64,000 nucleotides of DNA from an uncultured Anaeroplasmataceae bacterium (GCA_934229535.1 CAKQDS010000002.1:57070-121069); one strand, 5' to 3'. Numbered from the stretch's first letter, positions 41,662 to 49,854 are shown. The notes: generated from the letters alone by a model not told the origin. Translations and numbers: made by a program.

Positions 41662-43729
41662 CTTCTGATACCCTAGTTGCTATTAGCTGTTCTTTAGTTA
41701 GATTGAATAATCTTTCTTCATGATCTATTCCCTCTAGCTTGTCAGCAAGAATAGGCAATGTGTTATATTCTACGTTAAAATCATTTTTAGCGATTTCTTT
41801 TAATCGCTCAATGAATTTAATACCCTCTACTATTTTTTGACTGGAATTAATGAAAGCAAATTCAATACCATCGAAAGTTGCATAACAAGTTTCAGTAAGG
41901 CCACTATTAGACAAGTTTTCCTCAAGCATTACAAAATGTATGCCAGTCTTTTCTAAAGCCTTTGTATTAATACATTCAATCATTTTATGAATGAAATCAT
42001 TAACCTTAGCTATTAAGAAATCATTATCATTAATTTTCTCTACTACTCTTGCAAGCTTACCCTCTAATTCAGTTTTAGTAGCTAGTTTAGATTGAATAAT
42101 ATATTCACTCTTTAATTGCTCTTCAACCTCATTAATTTGGATATCTAATTTAGCAATTTCATCATTAATCACTTCTTTAGACTGCATTATTAAATTGCTT
42201 CTCTTGATTGATAAAGCTTCAATTTGACTATCGATTTCAGGAAATGAAATAGAATAAATTGCTGTCCTAATTTGCTCTACCTCAGTCATTAATTCAGGTG
42301 TTTTATCCTCAAATTTAAAGTTGTTAGTTGTATATTCAATTTGCATTTGCTTTTCAGTTTCTAGGTTAATTAGTTCATTTAACCTTGCACTTAACTTGCT
42401 AACTTCTAAATTAGCAGCAGCCTTAAGCTTGTTTTCATTTTCACAAGTCTCTTTAAGCTTTGCTTCTTCTTGCTTACAATCACATATCTTCTTTTCAAGC
42501 TCAGTAATTCTATGAAGCTTGCAATCATTAAATTTAACTTCAGCATCTGGAATTAAAGAGAATACTCCACCACAATGAGGGCAAGTAATATAGTCATCAA
42601 ACTTCTTATTCTTTTCCATTTCAAAATCAATAGCAGCGCTTGTCTTATCTTCAACTAAACGACGAGCCTTATCAATTGCATATTTGATATTAGAGGTATG
42701 ACCATTAACCTCAGCTTCATAAGTAGCCTTACTAGATTGGACTTCAGCTTTCTTTGTTTGAATATCTAATAACTCAATTTTTAAATTTTTTAGAACTTCA
42801 TCTAAAGCAGTGGCTTTCTTTACTTTAATGCTTTCAATTTCATTTAAGATTTTATTAAGTTCTGATTGAAATTTAGTCTTTGTTTCAGCAATTTTATTTT
42901 GCTTATCAAGACTTAATTCTTTAATCTTAAGCTCTAGTTCTTTAATCTCACTAGTTGTATTTCCAACCTGTAATTTTGATTTAGCTAGCAACAATTCAGA
43001 CTTTTTATCATTTAAAGTCGTAATTTTAGATGGATCATTTTCTTCAACGTTTGCGTAATCTTCTAGCTTTGCTTCTAGGATAGTTTGCTCTTTAGCAAGC
43101 TCTCTATTAGCTTTCATTAAATCAAAACGCATAGTCTCAAATTTACCATCATACTTGCTTTCATATGCTCTTAATTCTTCAAAGCCCTGAGCGTATAATT
43201 CTTCATTAGACACGCCACAACCAATATGTATTAGTAAGTCTCGTAAGACTCTTTTATCAAGCTTTAATAATGCATATAAGGGATCAGTAAATAAATTAAC
43301 TTCATTTACATATGGTGCTTTAAAAGCCTCTTTAAAATTAAAATCAGCATATAGCTTTTCATAGAATTCATTCTTTGTTTTAACAACAACGTCATTTAAC
43401 ATAAATTCATTATGATGGCCTTTAACTCTATCAGAATTCTTTTCAAAATCAGTCTTATAAATCTTTGTGTACTTCTTACCATTATCAAGAGTTATTGAAA
43501 CTGAAGTATGCTTACCCTTTTTAAAATCAAATGGAATAATTGAATCAATTTGATTCTCACCACTTCCAAACTTATCAGTAAGCAAAGTATCAGTTAATAA
43601 CCACATTAACGCATTAAGTGTATTGGATTTACCAAGACCATTTTCACCGCTGATGATTGTTGTTTGACCTAAATCATACTCAGCAGCTTCAATATTTCTA
43701 AAGTTATTAATACTTAACTTCTTAATCAT
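41633..43729 (-). CDS. SbcC/Rad50-like recombination ATPase
   Basis: 698 residues. Walker A GENGLGKSN (about 29-37), long coiled coils (about 200-330, 400-560) around a CPHCG zinc-hook-like centre (about 384-387) and a C-terminal half that should complete the ATPase. This is the architecture of SMC-like SbcC/Rad50 proteins used by phages with RecT. Its nuclease partner could be the metallo-beta-lactamase protein. Confidence 0.83.
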   Translation of the reverse strand: MIKKLSINNFRNIEAAEYDLGQTTIISGENGLGKSNTLNALMWLLTDTLLTDKFGSGENQIDSIIPFDFKKGKHTSVSITLDNGKKYTKIYKTDFEKNSDRVKGHHNEFMLNDVVVKTKNEFYEKLYADFNFKEAFKAPYVNEVNLFTDPLYALLKLDKRVLRDLLIHIGCGVSNEELYAQGFEELRAYESKYDGKFETMRFDLMKANRELAKEQTILEAKLEDYANVEENDPSKITTLNDKKSELLLAKSKLQVGNTTSEIKELELKIKELSLDKQNKIAETKTKFQSELNKILNEIESIKVKKATALDEVLKNLKIELLDIQTKKAEVQSSKATYEAEVNGHTSNIKYAIDKARRLVEDKTSAAIDFEMEKNKKFDDYITCPHCGGVFSLIPDAEVKFNDCKLHRITELEKKICDCKQEEAKLKETCENENKLKAAANLEVSKLSARLNELINLETEKQMQIEYTTNNFKFEDKTPELMTEVEQIRTAIYSISFPEIDSQIEALSIKRSNLIMQSKEVINDEIAKLDIQINEVEEQLKSEYIIQSKLATKTELEGKLARVVEKINDNDFLIAKVNDFIHKMIECINTKALEKTGIHFVMLEENLSNSGLTETCYATFDGIEFAFINSSQKIVEGIKFIERLKEIAKNDFNVEYNTLPILADKLEGIDHEERLFNLTKEQLIATRVSEDAKIKINTK

Positions 43730-43973
43730 TATTGTTATTCTCCTTTAATAATAATCCTGTGTAATAAAGCTCCTGTTGTGTACTTATTCCAAGAACTTTT
43801 AATACCGCATCACGCTTAACCAACCTACCATTATACGGAACTGCTCCACCATACTTCAAAATCGCTTCACGTCTAATTTTAGAAGCTGTTGTTTTTCCAC
43901 AGCCAGCATACTCCTGAATCATAGTGTTATTCCAGAACGGATTAGTAAGCAATGCACTTTTATTTACTTCCAT
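43722..43973 (-). CDS. Small helix-turn-helix phage protein
   Basis: 83 residues from ATG 43973 (AGGTGAAAATA upstream). The central helix-turn-helix (IQEYAGCGKTTASKIRREAI) resembles MerR/excisionase-like DNA-binding domains. Could regulate early genes or act in recombination. Confidence 0.6.
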   Translation of the reverse strand: MEVNKSALLTNPFWNNTMIQEYAGCGKTTASKIRREAILKYGGAVPYNGRLVKRDAVLKVLGISTQQELYYTGLLLKENNNND

Positions 43974-44033
43974 TATTTTCACCTATACCGTTATTTTAAT
44001 GTTGAATTTTAGATGCTTTTATTCAGCAAATTG

Positions 44034-44231
44034 CTAACATTCATCTAAAAAAATATTAACATCAGTATTTAACGCATCCGAAATCTTTTTAATTTCCTCA
44101 GCTGTAATTTTAGTCTTTTTACCCAGCATTTTGCTTAGCTTAACTCTGCTAATGCCTACTTTATTAGCCAACCAAGCCTGACTAATGCCGTGTTCCTTTA
44201 AGTAGTTCTTGACTCTTTCATTTACGTCCAT
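44034..44231 (-). CDS. XRE-family regulator (Cro-like)
   Basis: 65 residues, a single helix-turn-helix (SQAWLANKVGISRVKLSKML, about 17-36). Early gene, opposite in direction to the repressors at 46821, so a Cro or secondary regulator is plausible. AGGAGG upstream. Confidence 0.82.
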   Translation of the reverse strand: MDVNERVKNYLKEHGISQAWLANKVGISRVKLSKMLGKKTKITAEEIKKISDALNTDVNIFLDEC

Positions 44232-44245
44232 TTTATTTACCTCCT

Positions 44246-44383
44246 TTATCTACTATATTTAACTATATGAAAGCTATCATAAGAAGCAACTAATGCTTTA
44301 AAATCATTAATGCTTGTCTTATTCAAGTCAATCATCATTGCAGTTGAATAACTGTCTTTTTTTACTTCAATCATCATTGCCAT
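44246..44383 (-). CDS. Small early phage protein (45 residues)
   Basis: ATG 44383 to TAA 44246, starting MAMMIEVKKDSYSTAMMIDL; GGAG lies nine bases before. It overlaps the end of the 66-residue gene and is followed at once by the AGGAGG of the XRE gene. Too short for firm assignment but well spaced in the operon. Confidence 0.55.
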   Translation of the reverse strand: MAMMIEVKKDSYSTAMMIDLNKTSINDFKALVASYDSFHIVKYSR

Positions 44384-44567
44384 ATATCATCACTCCATCA
44401 TCAGTATTAACTTTAATTAAATGAATAGGCTGGCCCTTTAAGGAGTTGTATCTAATAACCCTGATAAAACTTCTAAGGCTCGTATATGTGCCTATTAAGT
44501 CCCCATTCACTTTATATCGAACAAAAATAACCTCATCTAGAATTTGCTTATCATCCACTATAACCAC
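44367..44567 (-). CDS. Small early phage protein
   Basis: 66 residues, beta-rich, hydrophilic (DEVIFVRYKVNGDLIGTYTS). Early operon member with no recognised family. Confidence 0.55.
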   Translation of the reverse strand: MVIVDDKQILDEVIFVRYKVNGDLIGTYTSLRSFIRVIRYNSLKGQPIHLIKVNTDDGVMIYGNDD

Positions 44568-44579
44568 CCTCCTTGTACG

Positions 44580-44786
44580 TTAGTAAGTGCGATTTGCTAT
44601 AACAGCGACTACAACTACGAATATTATGCTAATAATACATAATGCTAAATATATTAGCAATGGTAAGAATACTAGCCACCAATTCCAACTAATCACTTTG
44701 CATAGTTTTAATATAACAAATACTAGATTAACTATAAAACATATGCTAAATGTACTCAAACTTAATGTTTTATTTCCGTCTTCCAT
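44580..44786 (-). CDS. Small early phage membrane protein
   Basis: 68 residues with two membrane helices (about 10-28, 36-64). May act in superinfection exclusion or early takeover; inference only. Confidence 0.55.
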   Translation of the reverse strand: MEDGNKTLSLSTFSICFIVNLVFVILKLCKVISWNWWLVFLPLLIYLALCIISIIFVVVVAVIANRTY

Positions 44787-44809
44787 TTTTAATCTTCCTC
44801 CTTCTCAAT

Positions 44810-45172
44810 TTATATAACAATTTCAGCAGTTTCTGTTTCAATTATCGCGGAAATATTTGTATAAATTGTATATATCAAATTATGATCAGCTAAACTAAAA
44901 ATTCTAAATCTAACGACAACATTTAATTCATTTTTTGCATTATCATATTTAACTTCTGTGTTTGGTTCAATAAAATAAATAATGTTGTTATTACAAATTT
45001 CATAATATGCAATGAAATTTAATGAGTGGTTAATAAATTCAAAATTAGCTTTTTCAATAATTCTACAATAATCATCAAATCCATCAATATATAAATCATT
45101 TTCTGTACGATTGAAATATTTCTTTTTGAACGCTTCCAAAATATTTTCTTTAGTAAATATTAACTTAGTCAT
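44810..45172 (-). CDS. Early phage protein, unknown
   Basis: 120 residues, alpha/beta, soluble. Four-base overlap with the upstream gene. No family recognised. Confidence 0.57.
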   Translation of the reverse strand: MTKLIFTKENILEAFKKKYFNRTENDLYIDGFDDYCRIIEKANFEFINHSLNFIAYYEICNNNIIYFIEPNTEVKYDNAKNELNVVVRFRIFSLADHNLIYTIYTNISAIIETETAEIVI

Positions 45173-45507
45173 AGATTTAAATCCTCCAACATTTCTTCAT
45201 ATTCTCCATATTCATATAATTGAAAAACTATACAACAGCTACCATTAAAAAAGAAATAAGGCTTTCTATCATAGTCTGTTTCAATATAATAATATCCTTT
45301 GAACCTATTATAGAGTGCTTCCTCTAATGCTTCCTTATCGTGTTTTTGAAAATCAATAAGGAATTGCTTATAAACCTTATTACATTCATCTTCTGAATCA
45401 CAGCTAATTCCAATGTAGACTTTTGAATGATCCATATCGATAATATAATGACCACACCAACCATCAGCAGTTAGCTTATTCATTTGAGTACCTTCAATTT
45501 TAAGCAT
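45169..45507 (-). CDS. Early phage protein, unknown
   Basis: 112 residues from ATG 45507, preceded by GAGGAGG at nine bases; an earlier ATG at 45540 lies inside the upstream gene and lacks a site. Soluble, acidic, with aromatic-rich strands (GYYYIETDYDRKPYFFFNGS). Confidence 0.57.
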   Translation of the reverse strand: MLKIEGTQMNKLTADGWCGHYIIDMDHSKVYIGISCDSEDECNKVYKQFLIDFQKHDKEALEEALYNRFKGYYYIETDYDRKPYFFFNGSCCIVFQLYEYGEYEEMLEDLNL

Positions 45508-45508
45508 C

Positions 45509-45949
45509 TTATTTTGCCTCCTCAGGTATTTCAACCTCACTATTAAGAAAAAATTTAGGTAGATTACGAGATGCCTTAATATGATCGATTAAATCTTCTT
45601 TAAAGCAAGTAATTACAGTTGCATTTGCTTCAAAAGTAAGGTAATGAAATGGACAATTAACACAACCTAAAGAGTTATTGCATATTTTCTTAACATCATC
45701 TTCAGTTAAGTACTTAACTTGTTTCTTCTTAGGTATTTTAACGATGATATTATTGCCTCTAATTAACTTAGTTAGCATTGCAAGCTTCATAGGAGATTCT
45801 TTACCGCTTCCAGTTACGATAATAACTTCCAAATGCTCATTAATATAATATTCTGAATCATTGTTAGTACCTTTTTTAGATTTGATTTTAAATCTTTCAC
45901 CAGGCTCCACACCTAACATATTAAATACTTTTCTAGCATTATCAGTCAT
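45509..45949 (-). CDS. Early phage protein with Cys cluster
   Basis: 146 residues. Three Cys in the segment CNNSLGCVNCPFHYL (about 90-104), with another near 115, might bind metal. No family recognised. It overlaps the upstream gene by eight bases. Confidence 0.57.
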   Translation of the reverse strand: MTDNARKVFNMLGVEPGERFKIKSKKGTNNDSEYYINEHLEVIIVTGSGKESPMKLAMLTKLIRGNNIIVKIPKKKQVKYLTEDDVKKICNNSLGCVNCPFHYLTFEANATVITCFKEDLIDHIKASRNLPKFFLNSEVEIPEEAK

Positions 45950-46529
45950 CTAAGTCCACCTCATCAAACTCAAATACTTTAATTTCCTCAAAATCTTTGT
46001 AAAATGATAGTGAAGCAAATGTACCCTTATTTGAATAGCAAGTCTCTTCTAAATACTTACTATAATCTGTATTTAAGCAACAATCATCCTTATCCCATCT
46101 CTTACCCACTTTAGCAAATGCTGCTAATAAGACCTCAGCCTCATCAGGTGATTTACAATGAATAGCTAACTTTTCCTCACTTTTGAAGAATTCAGTTAAC
46201 GTAATCTTCTTTGCTGGCTCTTCCTCTTCAATACCATCAGCCTGGAATAACTTCTTTGCTAATGCAACAAATGCTAAAGTTATAACTAGTCCCATCTCAG
46301 GATTACCCATAGCTAAATCAGTAGCAGTATCAATTGCTATTTTGTGATAGTCATTTTCTGCTAGAACTATTTCTTTTGTCTCATCATAACCACCAAATAG
46401 CTTATCAGCTAATGCTGCAAACACTAAAGGAAATAGTGTTCTTAAAGCTGACCTTTTCTCACTAAATTTTGTTGTAATTTCAGCTGATAAATCACAATAC
46501 TTATCCGCTGTTAGTTTAATTTCTTTCAT
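45942..46529 (-). CDS. Early phage protein, unknown
   Basis: 195 residues. First long gene of the leftward early operon. Helical N-terminal half with two hydrophobic stretches (FPLVFAALADKLFGG, LVITLAFVALAKKLFQ) that look like repeated amphipathic units rather than firm membrane helices. Function unknown. Confidence 0.57.
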   Translation of the reverse strand: MKEIKLTADKYCDLSAEITTKFSEKRSALRTLFPLVFAALADKLFGGYDETKEIVLAENDYHKIAIDTATDLAMGNPEMGLVITLAFVALAKKLFQADGIEEEEPAKKITLTEFFKSEEKLAIHCKSPDEAEVLLAAFAKVGKRWDKDDCCLNTDYSKYLEETCYSNKGTFASLSFYKDFEEIKVFEFDEVDLDD

Positions 46530-46542
46530 TTTTTTCTTCCTC

Positions 46543-46638
46543 CTAAATTTTGTAAATAATTAACACAACTAACGATAATATTACTAAGCTAACAATTGCT
46601 AGCAATATAAACAACACGATATTCTTACATATTCTCAC
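46543..46638 (-). CDS. Hydrophobic 31-residue peptide at start of early operon
   Basis: GTG 46638 to TAG 46543 encodes VRICKNIVLFILLAIVSL and further aliphatic residues ending IIYKI: a single membrane helix. GGAG lies nine bases before the GTG. It is the first frame after the early promoter. Similar micro-proteins occur elsewhere in this phage (31189, 30995). Confidence 0.45.
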   Translation of the reverse strand: MRICKNIVLFILLAIVSLVILSLVVLIIYKI

Positions 46639-46664
46639 CTCAATCAGCTCCTTGTTATTTAATA

Positions 46665-46820
46665 GTTGACATTTTAAATATTCAATCAACATTTTGATAA
46701 CTTCAATAGAATATTACCACGATTTGATAACAATGTCAACACTTTTAGCAACATTTTGACAACATTTATTAACATTTTGTCAATTTGTGTTAAAATATAA
46801 GCAACGAAAGGATGATTAGA
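46665..46820. promoter_or_regulatory. Lysis-lysogeny switch: divergent promoters and operator repeats
   Basis: Early promoter on minus: TTGACA (46739-46734), 17 bases, TAATAT (46716-46711). Repressor promoter on plus: TTAACA (about 46773), 16 bases, TAAAAT (about 46795). Around them are repeated half-sites AACATTTTGAYAAC (46688, 46751), AACATTTTGTCAA (46774) and TGTCAAC (46734). The repeats overlap both promoters, as expected for XRE repressor operators. Confidence 0.68.
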
Positions 46821-47141
46821 ATGAATAGATTAAGAGAATTAAGGAAAGAAAAAAGACTAACAACTAGAGAACTTGGAGAACTAACTAATATTTCATATTC
46901 CTCAATTTCTTATATGGAGAATGAGACACGTCCATTTACTCAAGCTAACTTGGAAATACTATGCAATTTCTTTAATGTTTCAGCCGATTATATGCTTGGT
47001 AAATCAGATGAAAGATATGTAGCTAAGGCAAATACTCCAAAGTTTGCTATGTACGGATTAGAAAACGACTTAACAGATGAGGAGAAAAAAGTTCTTCTTG
47101 ATATGGCCAAGATAATGGTCAATAACAAAAAGAACAAATAA
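46821..47141 (+). CDS. XRE-family phage repressor (CI-like), copy 1
   Basis: 106 residues from ATG 46821 (AAAGGATG eight bases upstream; an ATG at 46812 lies inside that site). Helix-turn-helix TTRELGELTNISYSSISYME followed by the N-F-F-N-V-S-A-D-Y-M-L-G-K-S-D dimer-linker typical of Bacillota XRE proteins. Short, lacking a peptidase domain, so induction would rely on the ImmA-like protein encoded downstream. Confidence 0.85.
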   Translation: MNRLRELRKEKRLTTRELGELTNISYSSISYMENETRPFTQANLEILCNFFNVSADYMLGKSDERYVAKANTPKFAMYGLENDLTDEEKKVLLDMAKIMVNNKKNK

Positions 47142-47148
47142 TGAGAAT

Positions 47149-47463
47149 ATGAACAGATTGAAAGAATTAAGAACTGAAAAGAGGTTAACAATTAGAGAAT
47201 TAGGTGAGTTAACTAATATTTCATTCCCTTCAATTTCTTATATGGAAAATGAAACGCGCCCTTTTACTCAAAATAACCTTGAAATATTATGCAAGTTTTT
47301 TGACGTCTCTACTGACTATATGTTAGGCAAGTCTGATGTAAGGCGTATTATTACTCCCTCTACTCCTAAATTTGCATTATATGGACTTGAAAAAGACTTA
47401 ACGGATGAACAAAAGGAAGCAATTATTAATTTAGCTAAAACAATGATAAATAAAAATAAATAA
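47149..47463 (+). CDS. XRE-family phage regulator, tandem paralogue of copy 1
   Basis: 104 residues, near-collinear with copy 1 (NRLKELRTEKRLTIRELGEL, same SDV tail). Seven bases after the first stop. Recognition helix differs little (ISFPSISY versus ISYSSISY), so both may bind the same operators or form heterodimers. Arose by tandem duplication. Confidence 0.82.
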   Translation: MNRLKELRTEKRLTIRELGELTNISFPSISYMENETRPFTQNNLEILCKFFDVSTDYMLGKSDVRRIITPSTPKFALYGLEKDLTDEQKEAIINLAKTMINKNK

Positions 47464-47482
47464 TTGACATAAATAATGTCAA
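47464..47482. promoter_or_regulatory. Inverted repeat before the ImmA-like gene
   Basis: TTGACATAAATAATGTCAA, seven-base arms around AAATA, directly after the second XRE gene and overlapping possible -35 sequences. Arms share TGTCAA with the switch-region half-sites, so the XRE proteins may bind it. TATAAT-like boxes follow at 47484 and 47493. Confidence 0.45.
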
Positions 47483-47521
47483 TATAATGATTATAATATA
47501 GTCAAAGGGAGATTGATAACT

Positions 47522-47962
47522 TTGACAAAATTAGAATTATTAGAACAGCAAGCATATGATCAAGACATTTGCATTTACTACTATAATATAAGTTGCTTTA
47601 AGGCTTGTATTATTAAATTAAATAATGAAGTAGGCATTTTTATTGATGATGCTACTACTTCTCTTGAAAGGCCATTTTTACTCGGCCATGAACTATCTCA
47701 TTTTTACACCTCCAGCTATATTGAGCTTGGTAAAAGTTATAATAAAAGAATAGAAACCAAAGCTCACAATTATTACTGTACGCATTTTATCAACCTAGAA
47801 AACATTATAGATTTAATTAAATTAGAGCTTGAGCCCTGGCAAATTGCTGAAGCTATGGATCTATGTGAAGATGAATTAAATACTATATTTGATTATATAA
47901 AAAGAAAGAATCTATTAAAATTAAAAAAATCTCCACTAAGGGAGATAGAAAGGAAATATTGA
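47522..47962 (+). CDS. ImmA/IrrE-family metallopeptidase-like protein
   Basis: 146 residues with zinc motif HELSH (GHELSHFYTS, about 58-67). I favour the TTG at 47522, which is about nine bases after AAGGGAG; a TTG at 47513 is too close. In ICEBs1 and related elements ImmA cleaves the XRE repressor to trigger induction; its place right after two XRE repressors fits. Confidence 0.8.
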   Translation: MTKLELLEQQAYDQDICIYYYNISCFKACIIKLNNEVGIFIDDATTSLERPFLLGHELSHFYTSSYIELGKSYNKRIETKAHNYYCTHFINLENIIDLIKLELEPWQIAEAMDLCEDELNTIFDYIKRKNLLKLKKSPLREIERKY

Positions 47963-47964
47963 AA

Positions 47965-48159
47965 ATGAAAAATAGAGCTTTATTATTATGTTTGAAAAAC
48001 AATATCGAATTTATCGAGGAGTATGCTTTTAGAATAGGCGTATCTATGGATACAGCAAGAGGCATCCTAGATGAAACAATTATTATTCCTGATGACATTG
48101 TTAAAAGAAATTGTGAGTTATTTGGAGTATCAAAAGAATACTTCTTATGCTTAATTTAA
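47965..48159 (+). CDS. Small helix-turn-helix-like phage protein
   Basis: 64 residues (ATG 47965; a TTG at 47959 is an alternative). The segment FRIGVSMDTARGILDET and FGVSKEYFLCLI resemble an XRE-like domain with a short linker. It follows the ImmA-like gene by two bases and may be its regulatory partner. Confidence 0.58.
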   Translation: MKNRALLLCLKNNIEFIEEYAFRIGVSMDTARGILDETIIIPDDIVKRNCELFGVSKEYFLCLI

Positions 48160-48193
48160 TATAAAAATATTTATCTTTTTTTGCATATATCTA

Positions 48194-48222
48194 TTGACAT
48201 ACTAACGTTAGTATGTTATAAT
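48194..48222 (+). promoter_or_regulatory. Near-consensus promoter with palindromic operator (site 2)
   Basis: TTGACA (48194-48199), 17 bases, TATAAT (48217-48222). CATACTAACGTTAGTATG (48198-48215) is a perfect 18-bp palindrome within the promoter. The arms and register are the same as at 31345-31328 on the other strand. It drives a 33-residue peptide, a ribbon-helix-helix-like gene and integrase. Confidence 0.82.
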
Positions 48223-48245
48223 ATATATGTAAGGAGGTAAGAGTG

Positions 48246-48347
48246 ATGAATAATGAAAATAAAAAAGAAGTCTTAAAACTTCAAATTATTCTTGAAATGA
48301 TTAAGTTAACCAGAGACTTAGTCAAGAGTAATAGTAAGAGAAGCTAA
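48246..48347 (+). CDS. Small amphipathic peptide (33 residues)
   Basis: ATG 48246, eight bases after AAGGAGG, ending TAA 48347. MNNENKKEVLKLQIILEMIK is a Lys-rich amphipathic helix without a membrane span. A hairpin follows. In the parallel operon at 31189 the corresponding first frame encodes a hydrophobic peptide. Function unknown. Confidence 0.5.
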   Translation: MNNENKKEVLKLQIILEMIKLTRDLVKSNSKRS

Positions 48348-48349
48348 GA

Positions 48350-48390
48350 CTTCAGGCCCTATTTGGGAGAGGGGGCCTCTTCTTTATTAT
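48350..48390 (+). terminator. Attenuator/terminator before the regulator-integrase genes
   Basis: AGGCCC...GGGCCT stem with a purine-rich loop followed by CTTCTTTATT. Partial termination here would lower integrase transcription. Confidence 0.55.
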
Positions 48391-48433
48391 ATCATCATTA
48401 AAAATAAAATTCAAGTTGAAAGGAGTGAACGAA

Positions 48434-48622
48434 ATGGCACGTAATTATGATAATGAAATGAAGTGGGCTAAAGAAAAGCTTATAAGATTTGATGCTAAAA
48501 TCAATAAAGATGAGTTTGGTGAGGTAGCCGAGCAAGTGAAGCAAGAAATAGGAACAGCTGCATTTATAAAAAAAGCCCTCCTATTATTCAAGGAACATCC
48601 TGAATATTTTAAGGAGGATTAA
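48434..48622 (+). CDS. Small ribbon-helix-helix-like DNA-binding protein (copy 2)
   Basis: 62 residues from ATG 48434 (AAAGGAG upstream). Paralogous to the protein at 30817, with the same W-A-K-E-K-L-I-R-F-D-A-K-I and FIKKALLLFKEHPEYFK features. One base before the integrase, so the two are co-transcribed. As probable repressor of its own operator it would also set integrase levels. Confidence 0.72.
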   Translation: MARNYDNEMKWAKEKLIRFDAKINKDEFGEVAEQVKQEIGTAAFIKKALLLFKEHPEYFKED

Positions 48623-48623
48623 T

Positions 48624-49694
48624 ATGCCAGTACATAAAGACAAAGAGCGTAATACCTGGTTTTATGAATTTAAAAAGGTTATTAATGGTAATCAAGTAAG
48701 AAAGAAAGGCCGAGGCTTTAGAACGAAGAACGAAGCTATAGCCGCTGAATATGAATGCCTTAAATCATTAGATGCTAGCATTCAATGTAATGATATGACA
48801 CTTGATCAGTTGTTTGAAATCTATATTAATTATTTAACTACTAAGAATAAAATAACAACTATTAAATATAAGTCATTCAATTATAAAAATCATATCAGTC
48901 CTAGCTTTGGTGATACTATGTTAATTAAGATTACTCCTTCTTCTATTGATGAATGGCGCCTTAATTTAGCTAGTAAGAATATGTCTGAAGATTTTACAAA
49001 TGAAGTCATTTCTTTATTTCAATCTATAATAGATTATGGAATTAAGAAAAAATATATCAACAATGTAAGTCTTTTAGATTCTTTTGAAAAGGTTAAAATT
49101 GAGAAGATAGCAAATGAAAGAACCATATGGAACATAGACCAGGTTAAAACATTTTTAGATAGTTTTGATTTAAGCGTACAAATTGAAAAGGACTATCACG
49201 ATTATTTTATGGCTCTCTTCTACTCAGGAATGCGACCAAATGAATTTAGATGCTTACAGAAGAAAGATATCATAGGTAATTATCTAAATGTTTGTAAGAA
49301 CATAAATTCAAAGGTTGTCTCTTGTGTTGATACTATTTTACCACCAAAGAACAAAGGCTCAATTAGAAAAGTTCTAATGCCTGACTTTGTTATTGAAATG
49401 CTTAATGAAAGAACTAAGGACTTAAAGCCTGATGATTTTATCTTTGGTATTGATAGGCCTTACCGAGAAACCAACTTAAGAAGAATGCTTAATAATCATA
49501 TAGAGGCCGCCAAGCTTCCTCATATTGTTATTTACGCATTTAGACATAGTCATGCAACTCATTTAATCAGGTCAGGAGTACCTATAAAAGTAGTTTCAAA
49601 GCGTTTAGGACATAAGGACGCATCTACTACTATGAACGTTTACTGGCATCTATTTCAAGACGATGAAAGCCTAGCTTTAGAGGCCCTAAAATAG
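48624..49694 (+). CDS. int: Tyrosine-family integrase
   Basis: 356 residues. N-terminal arm-binding and SAM-like core domain (TLDQLFEIYINYL), catalytic R (SGMRPNEF, about 200), HxxR (YAFRHSHATHL, about 310), H (LGHKDAS, about 333) and nucleophile Tyr (NVYWHL, about 344). AAGGAGG precedes ATG. It lies against the tRNA-Leu attachment core, as in most tRNA-targeting prophages. Confidence 0.95.
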   Translation: MPVHKDKERNTWFYEFKKVINGNQVRKKGRGFRTKNEAIAAEYECLKSLDASIQCNDMTLDQLFEIYINYLTTKNKITTIKYKSFNYKNHISPSFGDTMLIKITPSSIDEWRLNLASKNMSEDFTNEVISLFQSIIDYGIKKKYINNVSLLDSFEKVKIEKIANERTIWNIDQVKTFLDSFDLSVQIEKDYHDYFMALFYSGMRPNEFRCLQKKDIIGNYLNVCKNINSKVVSCVDTILPPKNKGSIRKVLMPDFVIEMLNERTKDLKPDDFIFGIDRPYRETNLRRMLNNHIEAAKLPHIVIYAFRHSHATHLIRSGVPIKVVSKRLGHKDASTTMNVYWHLFQDDESLALEALK

Positions 49695-49703
49695 CACTTT
49701 TTG

Positions 49704-49794
49704 AAGCAAAAGACGCCAAAAAGACGCCACAAAAATAAAAAACGGCTTAACAGCCGTGTTTTTTTATCTATGGTGCCCGCGACAGGAATCGAAC
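49704..49794. repeat. attR: direct repeat overlapping tRNA-Leu 3' end
   Basis: Matches 11522-11613 at the other prophage end with few differences. Contains AGACGCCAAAAAGACGCC (49711-49728), the tRNA terminator and the 24-base core 49771-49794, which lies within the intact tRNA. Confidence 0.88.
49733..49769 (-). terminator. Terminator of tRNA-Leu
   Basis: ACGGC/GCCGT hairpin with T runs on both sides, so it may also stop integrase mRNA coming from the left. Confidence 0.8.
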
Positions 49795-49854
49795 CTGCAC
49801 TCCTAGGAACTAGATTCTAAGTCTAGCGCGTCTGCCAGTTCCGCCACGCGGGCA
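49771..49854 (-). tRNA. tRNA-Leu (TAG)
   Basis: 84 nt including encoded CCA. Acceptor stem TGCCCGC/GCGGGCA, anticodon stem CTAGA/TCTAG with loop CTTAGAA giving anticodon TAG, a long variable arm (TTCCTAGGAG) characteristic of Leu, and T-loop GTTCGATTC. Its 3' end serves as prophage attachment site and is restored by integration. Confidence 0.96.

Larger units (their letters stand above)
11590..49794. mobile_element. Temperate prophage, ~38.2 kb, integrated in tRNA-Leu
   Basis: Bounded by the 24-base tRNA 3'-end repeat (11590-11613 and 49771-49794), with a tyrosine integrase adjacent to the right copy. Inside are lysogeny regulators on plus and, on minus, ordered early, recombination, replication, packaging, capsid, tail and fibre genes. 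All core genes appear intact. The circular form would be about 38,181 bp. Toxin-like modules A2/B2 sit just inside the left end. Confidence 0.93.
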
